From contig JALDQW010000001.1 of assembly GCA_031316255.1 (NCBI GenBank), forward strand, positions 620,001-684,000: a stretch of DNA of 64,000 nt. The letters are read 5' to 3'. Source of the DNA: Nitrosomonas sp. (GTDB taxonomy: Bacteria > Pseudomonadota > Gammaproteobacteria > Burkholderiales > Nitrosomonadaceae). Shown one piece after another: positions 20,411 through 30,213 of the stretch (its first letter is position 1; each line of letters opens with the position of its first letter). The translations under genes were made by a program, and so were the position numbers. The notes under the pieces were generated by a model. The model made no database searches. It worked only from the letters and a program-made list of their open reading frames with translations, and was not told the DNA's origin.

Positions 20411-20858
20411 CTAGCCTATCTGTTTTTTTGTTCTTATTAACCCTATGGTGCGAATAGTAATTCCACCCAGTTCATTCGTCATCGAACCGAATACAAGCTC
20501 GATCCGCGCACGTACCCATGATTTCTCTTTGTTGTAGGATTTTTGTGCTTCCGTGAATGGATATTGCGCGCACCTTTTTCGTGAATTTGACTCGTGTGTC
20601 CACTGGCGCTAAGATGCGCCTGACTGCGATAAGTCGAATTCGGGAAAACATCAGCTCCTCCCATTTCAGGGGATTGCAGCAGTTCTTCTAAAATCTGACT
20701 GTGGTGAACTTCCGTTGATATAACTTTAGAAGCGGTTATCAGTTTGGCACCCTGATCCACGTTCGCGTGATCTTTGTAACCATAAAACAACTCGCTGTCC
20801 TTCCTCGTCCAACGCGCATCAATATCTTTTTGTGCCAGCTTGTGAGGATACTGTCCCC
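20411..20858 (-). pseudogene. Decayed IS5-family transposase, C-terminal part
   Basis: On the minus strand, the fragment GQYPHKLAQKDIDARWTRKD, then FYGYKDHANVDQGAKLI, VHHSQILEEL and ADVFPNSTYRSQ, reads as the DDE domain of IS5-type transposases. The frame shifts near 20515. The true end continues in another frame as ARIELVFGSMTNELGG with TIRTIGLIRT, then stops. The N-terminal third is absent at the left edge of the 1313-bp IS that begins at 20888. It cannot make an active protein. Confidence 0.8.
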
Positions 20859-20887
20859 ATTCACACGTAATTACATATTCCTTTTAG

Positions 20888-22200
20888 CAGGCTGCTGAAA
20901 AACACACATTTATTTTCCCTTACCCGCTCCTACGAGAGAGTTTTTAAGCTCACTTCTGATTTTTAGCACCTGAAAGAGCTTGTTTTTCTGAATGATTCTC
21001 CGTTTTCTGCCTTTTGTGCGGATTTCTGGCGTGCTACACCAATAATCGCCTCATTCTGACCAGATTGTAAGCAGCGGCTGTAAACAGGAATAATTGGTTC
21101 ACCAGCTTCTTGCCACGATGTCGTAATTTACGCATCAGACCAATATTTTTCATCCAGCCAAAACATTCTTCAATTTGTTTGCGCTTTCTCATACTTACTT
21201 CATATCCTTTGTGACGTACCGTACGACCATCAATCGCAGTATGTTTCTTTTGCGCCACATGCGGCGTTACTTTGCGCTTACGACAGTCCGCAACAAAAGC
21301 CCTGGTATCGTAATTCTTGTCCGCACCAAGTGTGCGCCTGTTCAAACCTGACTGCGCATCCAGCATCGTCAGCGAAACTTCACGTTCCGCGGTTCCCGTT
21401 GCCTGACTCACGTCGGCTTGTACGATCAGCCCGTTACGATTCTCAGTCAGCAAATGCCCCATGAAGCTCAGCTTTGCTTCTTTGCCCTTGGCTTTGCGGT
21501 ATAAACGTGCATCTGCGTCTGTAGAAGATTCATGCGTCTCATTGCTAAAACGTTCTCCGTGAAAGTCTACTTCTGCGTTACGCTTCAGGTCAGCTGGTGC
21601 TTGATCATCACTCCCATCTGTGCCCGAAACGTCATTTGCTTCTTTACGCTTGAAACTCTTGATTGATGCCGCCGCATCAAGCAAAGTACCATCGGTCGAA
21701 AAATGTTCCTTCGACAGCAAGTTGCACGCATCGGCCTGCGCCTTGATCTGCTCAAAGAACATTTCAGCCACTTCATGGGTGAGTAGCCTGTCACGGTTAT
21801 GGCAGAATACTGTCGCATCCCATACTTCATCATCCAGTTCCAGACCCACAAACCAGCGAAACAGTAGATTGAAATCTATTTGCTCAACCAACTGTCGCTC
21901 TGAGCGTATCGTGTATAAAATCTGTAATGTCTGGGCGCGCAACAATCGTTCTGGCGCAATTGAAGGACGACCGGTATTTGAATACATCTCAGTAAAAAGC
22001 GTATCCATATTACTCAAAGCCACATCAACCATCGTGCGGATTGATCGAAGCGGATGATCCATGGGTACACGCTCTTCCAGTTGAATATAACTGAACAGAT
22101 TCCTCGGTTGTGTGTCTATGCCTCGCATCGCTATTGCTCCAGTTTACTTTTATGCTATTTTACCAATACTGGATGAATCCTGGAGTTTTTCAGCAGCCTG
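20888..22200 (-). mobile_element. IS5-family insertion sequence, copy 1 (1313 bp)
   Basis: The ends are inverted repeats that begin CAGGCTGCTGAAAAAC (left) and read GTTTTTCAGCAGCCTG at the right. A 4-bp direct repeat, TTAG, flanks the element (20884-20887 and 22201-22204). One transposase gene fills it. A second copy of the same length and orientation lies at 45916-47228. No difference between the copies was noticed by eye. It splits an older IS5-type relic. Confidence 0.93.
21034..22128 (-). CDS. IS5-family transposase (copy 1)
   Basis: A 364-aa transposase with the InsH-type N-terminal domain (MDHPLRSIRTMVD, GRPSIAPERLLRAQTLQILY, RSERQLVEQIDFNLLFRWFVGL) and the DDE domain. The DDE domain includes HFSTDGTLLDAAASIKS (first Asp), LGADKNYDTRAFVADCR (second Asp) and RKRKQIEECFGWMK (catalytic Glu). 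It is intact and encodes the same protein as the gene at 46062-47156. Confidence 0.95.
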   Translation of the reverse strand: MRGIDTQPRNLFSYIQLEERVPMDHPLRSIRTMVDVALSNMDTLFTEMYSNTGRPSIAPERLLRAQTLQILYTIRSERQLVEQIDFNLLFRWFVGLELDDEVWDATVFCHNRDRLLTHEVAEMFFEQIKAQADACNLLSKEHFSTDGTLLDAAASIKSFKRKEANDVSGTDGSDDQAPADLKRNAEVDFHGERFSNETHESSTDADARLYRKAKGKEAKLSFMGHLLTENRNGLIVQADVSQATGTAEREVSLTMLDAQSGLNRRTLGADKNYDTRAFVADCRKRKVTPHVAQKKHTAIDGRTVRHKGYEVSMRKRKQIEECFGWMKNIGLMRKLRHRGKKLVNQLFLFTAAAYNLVRMRRLLV

Positions 22201-22264
22201 TTAGTCTTGTTTTTTTCACGCGTATTACGTTGCTTGGAAACCGTTACAAAGATCGCATCAATGA

Positions 22265-22330
22265 TCTAACCAGACTCCAACCGGTCATCCGACAGATTAT
22301 GCATTCTTTGCAATACCAGCATGGGCTGGT
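22265..22330 (-). pseudogene. Possible N-terminal fragment of the decayed IS5-type transposase
   Basis: Minus-strand reading gives MLVLQRMHNLSDDRLESG and then a stop. This resembles the N-terminal block of IS5 transposases (a hydrophobic ...LQ..YNLSD..LE pattern). It lies immediately right of IS copy 1, on the same strand as the C-terminal fragment on the other side, so the two may be halves of one split gene. The match is short and the call tentative. Confidence 0.4.
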
Positions 22331-22711
22331 GACGGAATTTTATCACCCCTTAATTCAGACAGAACTTTGCAATCGGCGTCTTTGCTGCTTGGATAAATTA
22401 ATACCGTCTTCTTTCCCTTTTCCTTTCTACATTTCAGCAAGCCAAGTTCTTGGACTTCAGATCTTCAAAAATTCGAGATTCATCAAACTGATATGTAGAG
22501 GATAGTCGATAAACAAAGAAGAATTTGTCACCCCTAAAAACCCTTCGCAAGGATCAACCACTTAGTTTCGGATCATCAACCAACACATTAAATCATGGGA
22601 ACCAAAAGTGGTTTTGCCAATCTGATTATTTATATAATTTACCATTGGATAATCAGCAAATCTCGGCTAAACTGTGCGCCATGATTTCAACCCTGAGAAT
22701 GAGGTAAACCA
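22331..22711. other. No gene seen between the IS nest and the twin-membrane protein gene
   Basis: About 380 bp with no convincing reading frame. It may include degraded IS5-type DNA on the left and the promoter of the gene at 22712 on the right. A GAGGT ribosome site lies at its right edge. Confidence 0.4.
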
Positions 22712-22891
22712 TTGAAAATTCTAGCAGCGATATTATTTCTCGTCATTTTGTACAGTCTTGGCTCAGCCCTGTATTACATGTATAACGACAGCGGCAACTC
22801 AACACGCATGGTCAAATCGTTAAGTGTGCGTATCGGCGTATCCATTCTGCTGTTTGTAATCATGATGACATACAGCTTCTTTACCATGTAG
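22712..22891 (+). CDS. Twin transmembrane small protein (DUF2909-like)
   Basis: A 59-aa protein from a TTG start preceded by GAGGT at a good distance. It has two membrane helices: residues about 2-23 (KILAAILFLVILYSLGSALY) and about 40-57 (IGVSILLFVIMMTYSFF). They are joined by a short polar loop, YNDSGNSTRMVKSLSVR. The GSALYYM..D......MVKSL-RI-VS pattern is typical of the proteobacterial DUF2909 twin-membrane family, whose genes often sit near cytochrome oxidase assembly genes. No such neighbours occur here. The role is unknown. It lies 99 bp before the flavoprotein gene on the same strand. Confidence 0.8.
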   Translation: MKILAAILFLVILYSLGSALYYMYNDSGNSTRMVKSLSVRIGVSILLFVIMMTYSFFTM

Positions 22892-22990
22892 CGAATGTAA
22901 ATCCATGCCGTTTTCTCACGGTTTTATTTTCCTGGGACGATAACAGAAAGTTATTGCCTGCGTGCCCTGCCCTGCTTTACTTAATACCCA

Positions 22991-24226
22991 ATGAGGAAAT
23001 CCGTCAGAAATGTGGATGTCGTAATCATCGGCGCCGGCGCGGCGGGTATGATGTGTGCAATTGAAGCCGGCAAGCGCAACCGTGCTGTTGTGCTGCTGGA
23101 CCATTCATCAAAACTTGCCGAAAAAATCCGCATTTCGGGAGGCGGCCGGTGCAACTTTACCAATCTGTACACGAAGCCCGATAATTTTCTGTCCAACAAC
23201 CCCCATTTCAGCCGTTCAGCGCTTGCCCGTTTTACCCCGCAGGATTTTATTGCATTGCTGGAGCAGCATGGCGTCCACTATCACGAAAAGAAACTCGGGC
23301 AACTGTTTTGTGACGGCACGGCACAACAGATTATCGATGTGTTGAAAAATGAATGCGGTGCTGCAGGCGTTGTCTGGCAAATGCCGACGACGGTATCGCG
23401 GGTTCAATACCGCGAACATAACGCATCAAACCACAGTGAAACCCGGCGTTTTGTCATCACAACAGACTGCAATACGTTGACCTCGCAGTCACTGGTCGTC
23501 GCAACCGGCGGCCTGTCGATACCCCAGATCGGCGCCAGCGATTTCGGCTACCGGGTTGCAAAACAATTTTTCGTGCCAGTCACACCGCTTCGCCCCGGAC
23601 TGGTCGGACTGACCTTCACCGAGAGCGATTTTACCTGTTTCAAAAATATTTCCGGCATCGCCATCGATGCTGAAGTCAGTTGTAGTGGCGCTTCATTTCG
23701 TGAAAATATATTGCTGACGCACCGCGGACTCAGCGGCCCGGCCATTTTGCAGATTTCCTCTTACTGGCATCCCGGAACTGCGATCCATCTCAATCTGCTG
23801 CCGCAACACGATTTACAAGCTATCTTCCAAGCGCAACGGCAAAGCAATCAACTGTTGACAAATCTGCTTGCGAATTACCTGCCCAGGCGTTTCGTGCAGG
23901 CCTGGTGCGATATGGCGCTGACACGGTTATCACTATCGCATTTATCCAGCAAGCCCGTCAGGCAATATCCGGATAACGCATTAGCACAGATCGCCGGCGC
24001 GATCCATGACTGGGAAATCTATCCCAGCGGCACCGTCGGTTATAAAAAGGCAGAAGTCACACTGGGCGGCGTTGACACGCACGCCTTATCCTCAAAAACC
24101 ATGGAAACCAAGGAAATTCCCGGACTCTATTTTATAGGCGAGGTTGTCGACGTTACCGGTCAACTCGGTGGCTTCAACTTCCAGTGGGCATGGTCTTCAG
24201 GTTATGCGGCTGGCCAGGTGGCGTAA
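22991..24226 (+). CDS. HI0933-family FAD-dependent flavoprotein
   Basis: A 411-aa putative NAD(P)/FAD-dependent oxidoreductase of the YhiN/HI0933 family. An N-terminal Rossmann FAD site GAGAAGMMCAIEAGKR is followed by SGGGRCNFTNL, the mid-domain VVATGGLSIPQIGASDFGY, LTHRGLSGPAILQIS and the C-terminal GEVVDVTGQLGGFNFQWAWSSG, which closes the FAD site. These motifs define the family well, but the substrate is unknown. The start ATG at 22991 places the FAD motif at residue 13, as usual. Convergent ppk2 ends 32 bp away. Confidence 0.93.
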   Translation: MRKSVRNVDVVIIGAGAAGMMCAIEAGKRNRAVVLLDHSSKLAEKIRISGGGRCNFTNLYTKPDNFLSNNPHFSRSALARFTPQDFIALLEQHGVHYHEKKLGQLFCDGTAQQIIDVLKNECGAAGVVWQMPTTVSRVQYREHNASNHSETRRFVITTDCNTLTSQSLVVATGGLSIPQIGASDFGYRVAKQFFVPVTPLRPGLVGLTFTESDFTCFKNISGIAIDAEVSCSGASFRENILLTHRGLSGPAILQISSYWHPGTAIHLNLLPQHDLQAIFQAQRQSNQLLTNLLANYLPRRFVQAWCDMALTRLSLSHLSSKPVRQYPDNALAQIAGAIHDWEIYPSGTVGYKKAEVTLGGVDTHALSSKTMETKEIPGLYFIGEVVDVTGQLGGFNFQWAWSSGYAAGQVA

Positions 24227-24257
24227 CAAATCGTTGAAAAATGGATTGTAAATTCTG

Positions 24258-25016
24258 CTAGGGTGCAATCATCCCTTTTTCGTAACATAACGGATCGAAT
24301 TCAAACACAATGGACGGATCGTATATCAGTTTCTCCTCTTTCTTTCCTGGGTAATCCACATGACTCAGGAAATGTTTGATGACGTTTATCCGTGTGCGTT
24401 TTTTATTATCGCAATGCACGATATACCAGGGCGCGAAAACGAAATTGGTTTTGACGAACATAGCGTCCCTGGCCTCTGAATACGACTGCCACAGAGTTTG
24501 CGCCTTTTCGTCGATAGGACTGACCTTCCACTGCTTGAGCGGACTTTCCTTGCGTGCCCTGAGCCGCGATTTTTGTTCCTGTTTCGAAATATCCAGATAG
24601 TACTTAAAAAAAATCAAATCGGCATGTGTCAGTAAATGCTCAAAATTACCGACTTCATCGATGAACTTCAGATATTCGTGTTCTTTGCAGAAGTCCATCA
24701 CGCGTTCAACACCGGCGCGGTTGTACCAGCTGCGATTGAAAAACACAATTTCACCGGCAACGGGCAAATGCGGCACAAAACGCTGAAAATACCATGCATT
24801 CTTTTCCCGGTCGGAAGGCGCGCCCAACGCGACTGTCCGCGCCTCCCTCGGACTGAGATGCTCTCTGAAGCGCTTGATGGTGCCATCCTTGCCTGCCGCA
24901 TCTCTGCCCTCAAACAGAATGCACACTTTTTTCCCTTTCCCGATCACACTTTTGTGAAATTTAACCAGTTCCACCTGTAGCGCATACAACTCCTGTTTAT
25001 AGGATTTTTTATCCAT
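24258..25016 (-). CDS. ppk2: Polyphosphate kinase 2 family protein
   Basis: A 252-aa PPK2 that moves phosphate between polyphosphate and nucleotides. The P-loop EGRDAAGKDGTIKRF lies at about residues 35-49, followed by the lid and Walker B type segments GEIVFFNRSWYNRAGVERVM and SRLRARKESPLKQWKVSPID. These are diagnostic for class I PPK2. Length fits a single-domain enzyme. It may favour either ADP or GDP, which cannot be told by eye. It runs convergent to the flavoprotein gene, with the YchJ-like gene 29 bp upstream on the same strand. Confidence 0.95.
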   Translation of the reverse strand: MDKKSYKQELYALQVELVKFHKSVIGKGKKVCILFEGRDAAGKDGTIKRFREHLSPREARTVALGAPSDREKNAWYFQRFVPHLPVAGEIVFFNRSWYNRAGVERVMDFCKEHEYLKFIDEVGNFEHLLTHADLIFFKYYLDISKQEQKSRLRARKESPLKQWKVSPIDEKAQTLWQSYSEARDAMFVKTNFVFAPWYIVHCDNKKRTRINVIKHFLSHVDYPGKKEEKLIYDPSIVFEFDPLCYEKGMIAP

Positions 25017-25045
25017 AGCATTCGCCCCTACAGCATTTCTGTTTT

Positions 25046-25435
25046 TCAGACAAAATTACCATCGACATAAAACCAGCATCCATTTTCTAACACAAACCGG
25101 CTGATTTCATGCAAACGATAAGCGCGCCCACTTACTTTATAGCGTGCCACAAATTCAACAGTGGCACTATCCGATGCCGTTTGTTCAAAACGTTTCACCG
25201 TCAGGCCCAACCACCTCTGTTGCGGCTGATCTGTCAACTCGAGTGAAGCGGGGCGCGTATTGTGATGCCATGTCGCCAAAAGATAATGCTCGTGATTCAA
25301 GGTGTACGCCGTGTAGCGTGAGCGCATCAACACCTCGGCAGTCTCAGGCATTTCGCCATGATCCAGATATCGGGCGCAACAATCTGCATATACTTTACCG
25401 CTGCCACACGGACAGCCTGTTGCTTTAGTCTTCAT
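25046..25435 (-). CDS. YchJ-family (UPF0225) SEC-C motif protein
   Basis: A 129-aa protein with an N-terminal SEC-C zinc site, CPCGSGKVYADCC, and the conserved block AEVLMRSRYTAYTLNHEHYLLATWH. A C-terminal NTF2-like fold follows, with VEFVARYKV and SRFVLENGCWFYVDG. The family is widespread and uncharacterised; the zinc motif is shared with SecA tails. It lies upstream of ppk2 on the same strand and could be co-transcribed. Confidence 0.9.
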   Translation of the reverse strand: MKTKATGCPCGSGKVYADCCARYLDHGEMPETAEVLMRSRYTAYTLNHEHYLLATWHHNTRPASLELTDQPQQRWLGLTVKRFEQTASDSATVEFVARYKVSGRAYRLHEISRFVLENGCWFYVDGNFV

Positions 25436-25557
25436 GTTCCGGGATCATCACTATTCAATGCAGGGCACGCTCTATTCTACACAGGTACGCAATCAATCGG
25501 CCTGTATGATTGAATAATAAAAACCACGAATGTATTTACAAAATCCAGGAAAAGAAT

Positions 25558-25860
25558 ATGCTTTGTCATGCTATCGCGCGCTTGGAGATGGATGCTTTTT
25601 ATGCATCGGTGAATTTTGCAAAACGCTTAGCAAAAAGGTTACGCCGGATTCAACATCAGCATTAAAAAATTTGAGAATATACAGACAATAACGCGGGATA
25701 TTACACTGCCCACGCAATCGATGATGCTATACAAATACATCGCGCCGCAGGTAAATGTTTGAACACCAAAGGAACTGTACAAGAAGAACTATACTTTACG
25801 CCATAACATTCGGAATACAAACAGACGGTCAGCCGTTTAAGACTCCGCCTGCATTATTTT
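25558..25860 (+). pseudogene. dinB: DNA polymerase IV (DinB) relic with a large internal deletion
   Basis: The 5' part reads ARLEMDAFYASV, the Y-family catalytic N-terminus with the metal-binding Asp of polymerase IV, then stops. About 90 bp on, another frame gives IKKFENIQTITRDITLPTQS, the little-finger domain motif. A third frame follows with IHRAAGKCL, a C-terminal DinB block. More than 250 codons between the ends are missing and the frames are broken, so no polymerase can be made. Confidence 0.75.
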
Positions 25861-25866
25861 CAAAAC

Positions 25867-27999
25867 CTAATTCTCAGTGGCATCGGTCGCTTCAGCCGTG
25901 CCCCCTGATATTTCCTCATTTGCAACCGCTTTCATACTCAACCGCAGACGACCTTTATCATCCGCCTCAAGCACTTTAACGCGCACCGACTGGCCTTCGC
26001 TTAAGTGGTCTGCAACAGTATTGACACGCTCATTGGCAATTTGCGAAATATGCAACAACCCATCTTTACCTGGCAAAACACTCACGATAGCGCCAAAATC
26101 CAGTAATTTCAGAACGGTACCATCATAAACTCTGCCGACTTCGACTTCAGCAGTCAGATCTTCAATACGTTTCCGAGCAATTTCTCCGTTCTCTGCATTA
26201 ACGCAAGCAATTGTGACCTGTCCATCGTCTGTAATATCAATGGATGTACCGGTTTCTTCGGTCAATGTCCGAATAACTGCCCCTCCCTTCCCGATAACAT
26301 CGCGAATTTTCTCTGGATTGATTTTGATTTTAATGATGCGTGGTGCATGGATAGAAATACTATCACGCGTGACTGGCATTGCTTCTTTCATAATACCGAG
26401 AATATGCATCCGCCCTTCACATGCTTGCAGCAATGCGGCGTGCATGATCTCTTTGGTAATCCCCTGTATCTTGATATCCATCTGTAATGCGGTAATCCCA
26501 TTTTCCGTACCGGCCACCTTGAAATCCATATCGCCCAGGTGATCCTCGTCACCAAGGATGTCAGTCAATACGGCAAAGCGTTTTCCGTCTTTGATCAAAC
26601 CCATGGCGATCCCAGCCACATGAGCCTTTAAAGGAACACCCGCATCCATTAGCGCCAAGCAACCGCCGCATACCGAAGCCATAGAACTGGAACCGTTTGA
26701 TTCCGTAATTTCAGAAACAACCCGCAAAGAGTAGCCAAACTCTTCCTGGGAAGGCAGTACGGCAATAAGTGCTCGCTTGGCGAGACGGCCATGACCAATT
26801 TCACGTCGCTTCGGCGTACCGACACGCCCAGTTTCACCCGTTGCGTATGGCGGCATATTATAGTGCAGCATAAAACGTTCTGAATAGTCGCCCTGCAAAG
26901 AGTCAATTTTCTGCTCATCGCGTGCAGTTCCCAGCGTCGCCACTGCCAGTGCCTGTGTTTCACCCCGGGTAAACAACGCCGACCCATGGGTACGCGGCAG
27001 AACACCGCTGCGAATACTAATCGGTCTAACGGTTCGGGTACCCCGTCCATCAATACGAGGCTCGCCATCGAGTATCTGATTACGTACAATTTTAGATTCC
27101 AGTGCAAAGAATGCTTCTTCAAATGCATTCGGCTCAGGCCCGTCTTCACTACCCACACCGATTTCTTCAACACATTTTTGACGCACTACAGCAATGGCCT
27201 CAGTGCGCTCTTGCTTTTGCTTGATCTTGAAAGCCTGACGTAAATCCTGTTCCGCCATTTGTATGACTCTTTCTTCCAATGCAGTGTCTTTCTCCGGCGA
27301 TTCCCAATCCCATGCAGACACACCGGCTTCATCAGCCAGTTCATTGATTGCGTTAATCACCGACTGCATTTGATCATGACCATATACAACTGCGCCGAGC
27401 ATGATGTCTTCGGACAGTTCCATTGCTTCAGATTCCACCATCAATACCGCCTGTTGTGTTCCAGCCACCACAAGATTGAGTTGGGTATCTTTAAGTTCTG
27501 ATGTTGTCGGGTTCAAAACATATTCATTGTTGATAAAGCCAACTCGCGCAGCACCAATTGGCCCATCAAATGGAATACCTGACAATACAAGCGCAGCAGA
27601 TGTGCCTATGATCGCAGGGATATCGGCGTCAACTTCTTCATTGGACGACAACACAGTCGCCACAACTTGTACTTCATTATAAAAACCTTCGGGAAAGAGC
27701 GGACGTATCGGACGATCAATCAGTCGTGAAGTCAATGTTTCCTTTTCCGAGGGCCGGCCTTCACGCTTAAAAAAACTGCCGGGTATTCTTCCCGCAGCAT
27801 AAAATTTTTCCTGATAGTCAACCGTGAGTGGAAAAAAATCCTGACCAGGACTCACTTTTTTTGCACCAACGACAGTCACTAAAACAACTGTATCGTCCAT
27901 TGTAACCATAACCGCGCCATGAGCCTGTCTGGCTATTTCTCCTGTTTCCAGGGTAAGTTGATGGCGCCCGTAGGTAATACTCTTCTTGATAGGTTTCAA
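25867..27999 (-). CDS. pnp: Polynucleotide phosphorylase
   Basis: A 710-aa 3'-5' exoribonuclease of the RNA degradosome that degrades RNA with inorganic phosphate. It has two RNase PH domains (the first from about residue 10, the second with [15 protein letters not shown] and its catalytic Asp residues near 490), a KH domain with [17 protein letters not shown] near 560-580 and a C-terminal S1 domain ([19 protein letters not shown] near 620). The acidic C-terminal tail is short. The frame starts with TTG at 27997-27999 after an AGGAAT ribosome site. No ATG lies near, so a TTG start is likely. It follows rpsO with a 94-bp gap, the usual rpsO-pnp order. Confidence 0.97.
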   Translation of the reverse strand: MKPIKKSITYGRHQLTLETGEIARQAHGAVMVTMDDTVVLVTVVGAKKVSPGQDFFPLTVDYQEKFYAAGRIPGSFFKREGRPSEKETLTSRLIDRPIRPLFPEGFYNEVQVVATVLSSNEEVDADIPAIIGTSAALVLSGIPFDGPIGAARVGFINNEYVLNPTTSELKDTQLNLVVAGTQQAVLMVESEAMELSEDIMLGAVVYGHDQMQSVINAINELADEAGVSAWDWESPEKDTALEERVIQMAEQDLRQAFKIKQKQERTEAIAVVRQKCVEEIGVGSEDGPEPNAFEEAFFALESKIVRNQILDGEPRIDGRGTRTVRPISIRSGVLPRTHGSALFTRGETQALAVATLGTARDEQKIDSLQGDYSERFMLHYNMPPYATGETGRVGTPKRREIGHGRLAKRALIAVLPSQEEFGYSLRVVSEITESNGSSSMASVCGGCLALMDAGVPLKAHVAGIAMGLIKDGKRFAVLTDILGDEDHLGDMDFKVAGTENGITALQMDIKIQGITKEIMHAALLQACEGRMHILGIMKEAMPVTRDSISIHAPRIIKIKINPEKIRDVIGKGGAVIRTLTEETGTSIDITDDGQVTIACVNAENGEIARKRIEDLTAEVEVGRVYDGTVLKLLDFGAIVSVLPGKDGLLHISQIANERVNTVADHLSEGQSVRVKVLEADDKGRLRLSMKAVANEEISGGTAEATDATEN

Positions 28000-28093
28000 T
28001 TAATATTCCTTTTTCTTTTACGCCCGTATAGTTAGGTTAATCACACAGCCTATGCACCTGGTGTAATATTTAACAAACCGGGTATAGGTTTTA

Positions 28094-28363
28094 TTATTTA
28101 CGTAAGCCAAGACGGTCAATCAATGTTCTATAGGCCTCAGCATTATGGCGTTTCAAATAATCAAGCAATTTACGGCGACGGCCAACCATGCGCAAAAGGC
28201 CACGACGTGAATGATGATCTTTAACATGGGTTTTAAAATGATCAATCAAATCATTGATTCGAGAAGTCAAAAGCGCCACCTGCACCTCGGGAGAACCCGT
28301 ATCTCCCTCACCTCTCTGATAATCACGCACGACCTGTGCTTTCTGCTCAGTTGTTACTGACAT
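28094..28363 (-). CDS. rpsO: 30S ribosomal protein S15
   Basis: 89-aa S15, which binds 16S rRNA and bridges the subunits. The family blocks [36 protein letters not shown] and [14 protein letters not shown] are present. It is followed by pnp on the same strand. The usual truB gene is not seen upstream within this window; instead there is about 390 bp without a gene and then a dynamin-like GTPase. Confidence 0.98.
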   Translation of the reverse strand: MSVTTEQKAQVVRDYQRGEGDTGSPEVQVALLTSRINDLIDHFKTHVKDHHSRRGLLRMVGRRRKLLDYLKRHNAEAYRTLIDRLGLRK

Positions 28364-28749
28364 ATATCTATATCTCCAGTTAATACCTAATGTAATCTAT
28401 AAAAACGCGAAATTTTACTCTTTAATAGGCCCCTTGTCCAAAACAGATCAAAGTATCTTGCAGTTTAGACTCTATTTTTTTGAAAAAAATTTTTGCCATT
28501 GAACATGGAATAACAATCTTTAATATGTCAACAAAACAACCTCTCGCTCATTCGAGCGGGTAAAACCATTACGACAACGCATCCAAGCTAGTAGTACCTA
28601 TCCAATTAATATTGTCGGAGTCAGATGAATACGTACTCAGTCTCTTATAAAAAAACTGAATCCAACTCAGCACAAATACAATAATGGGTTCTGTTTTTTC
28701 ACCCTGCAATAGTACGAACTATGCCATTACCCGTATATATTGCATAAGC
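28364..28749. other. Intergenic DNA upstream of rpsO, no gene seen
   Basis: Very AT-rich with no convincing reading frame. It must hold the rpsO promoter, but no clear sigma-70 pair stands out. The 3' end of the GTPase gene lies at its right edge. Confidence 0.4.
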
Positions 28750-30213
28750 TCAATCCGATGAGACCTGCGAATTCTCTCGGCCATTGCCCGACGGATTGGT
28801 AAATTGATCATTCAATTCCTGAATATAATCATTGGATTCGTCAACAATCTCATCAATAGTCTGCGCCGTCACTTCATTCCAGCCAGCCGGATTTTTAAAC
28901 AGCATGGAACGATAAGAAGCCGTACTTTTACTGAATGCCTGGGTATATTGCTTGCACGCTTCGTGATCGTTACCCATTTCCTGAGCCAATTTTTTCTTAA
29001 TCCTGTTTGCTACTTTGCTGCGCACGGTAAAATGAACAAATCCCAGACCCGTGAGTACCGTCAGTAGTGCAACGAGAGAAAACGACTCACTACCGGGTAA
29101 AAACATGCTGAGCGAATCCCATGATTCGGTATAGTGCAAAGCTGCGCCTGCAAGAACCGCCAAAGTCGAAAATATAACACCATCCAGCATCAGCACTTTG
29201 CTTTTCCATTCGCGCATCATTTCTTTCAATTTGACAATCACTTGGTTTTTAATGCCTTTTGCAGTCTGCTCAAGCTTGCCGACGATACGATATGAGCGCT
29301 CCACTTCAATTTGTTGCATACGTGTATGGATATCAGCCATGTCCTCTTCACGTTTCTTCTCAAAACGCTCTTTCACTTTTGGATTGCTGATCGGTACAGC
29401 CACGTCCGGGTTATAGATACGGTAAAAACGGCCGGCAATCAGACCAACTTCAGCGAGTGAACGCTGCCAGGCCGATACCACTTCCTCCGGATTATCTTCC
29501 TGGGCTGTAACATCCATCTGGTTAAGAATATACAGAAATTTATTGGCATCTGCGCGATTGACACTTGCAGAAACCAGATAGGCAAGTGTGTCCTGCATTG
29601 CTTTTGGCTCCGGATGACGTGCATCGAAAAACACCAGAACCAAGTCAGAAAGATTAATAATGTGCTGCGTCAGACGCAGTGTAGATGCGCGTTGACTGTC
29701 CGCATCGAAACCTGGGGAATCGATCAGGATCTTGCCTCGAATTTTCTCTGACGGACAGGTTTTTAATTGCAGGTATGCGTCGATACGCTCCTGTCCGGCT
29801 TCGGAGATTTCCTCAATACTCTTGCTGATGTGAAAAAAGGGAAAACGCGGATCAGCATCAAGTGCAACACCCGGCAACGTTTTAGCCTCATTATGCCGGC
29901 TGTAACAGATTACGGTAAATTTGTCATCAACGGCTTGGTTGCCTGTGCGTTGTAATTTCATCCCCAGGTGGGTATTAATAAAGGTTGATTTACCCGCAGA
30001 GAAAGTCCCCAAAACAGCAATCATCGGCCACCAGGTTACACAGGTTGCATACGATTCATCTCTGTTAAGCAATCCCATACTGTAGGCAATATAATCCATT
30101 TTCCTGAAGCTTCTGACTGCCTTGACCAGTACAGGGTTATCTGGATGTTCGTCAGCCAGATGCTTTTCCAGACTATTGAGGAGTTTAGTGATTTGAGTTG
30201 AACTATGTGACAT
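28750..30213 (-). CDS. Dynamin-like membrane GTPase
   Basis: A 487-aa large GTPase of the bacterial dynamin/EHD-like group. The G1 loop GTFSAGKST is at residues 69-77, G3 DSPG at 165-168 and G4 NQMD at 231-234. The C-terminal half has two hydrophobic segments (about 345-365 and 382-400) that probably insert in the membrane, followed by an acidic tail. Dynamin-type proteins remodel or repair membranes. The partner and site of action are not shown by the sequence. It stands alone, divergent from the DUF502 gene. A third GTPase family member set lies at 47708-50496. Confidence 0.82.
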   Translation of the reverse strand: MSHSSTQITKLLNSLEKHLADEHPDNPVLVKAVRSFRKMDYIAYSMGLLNRDESYATCVTWWPMIAVLGTFSAGKSTFINTHLGMKLQRTGNQAVDDKFTVICYSRHNEAKTLPGVALDADPRFPFFHISKSIEEISEAGQERIDAYLQLKTCPSEKIRGKILIDSPGFDADSQRASTLRLTQHIINLSDLVLVFFDARHPEPKAMQDTLAYLVSASVNRADANKFLYILNQMDVTAQEDNPEEVVSAWQRSLAEVGLIAGRFYRIYNPDVAVPISNPKVKERFEKKREEDMADIHTRMQQIEVERSYRIVGKLEQTAKGIKNQVIVKLKEMMREWKSKVLMLDGVIFSTLAVLAGAALHYTESWDSLSMFLPGSESFSLVALLTVLTGLGFVHFTVRSKVANRIKKKLAQEMGNDHEACKQYTQAFSKSTASYRSMLFKNPAGWNEVTAQTIDEIVDESNDYIQELNDQFTNPSGNGRENSQVSSD

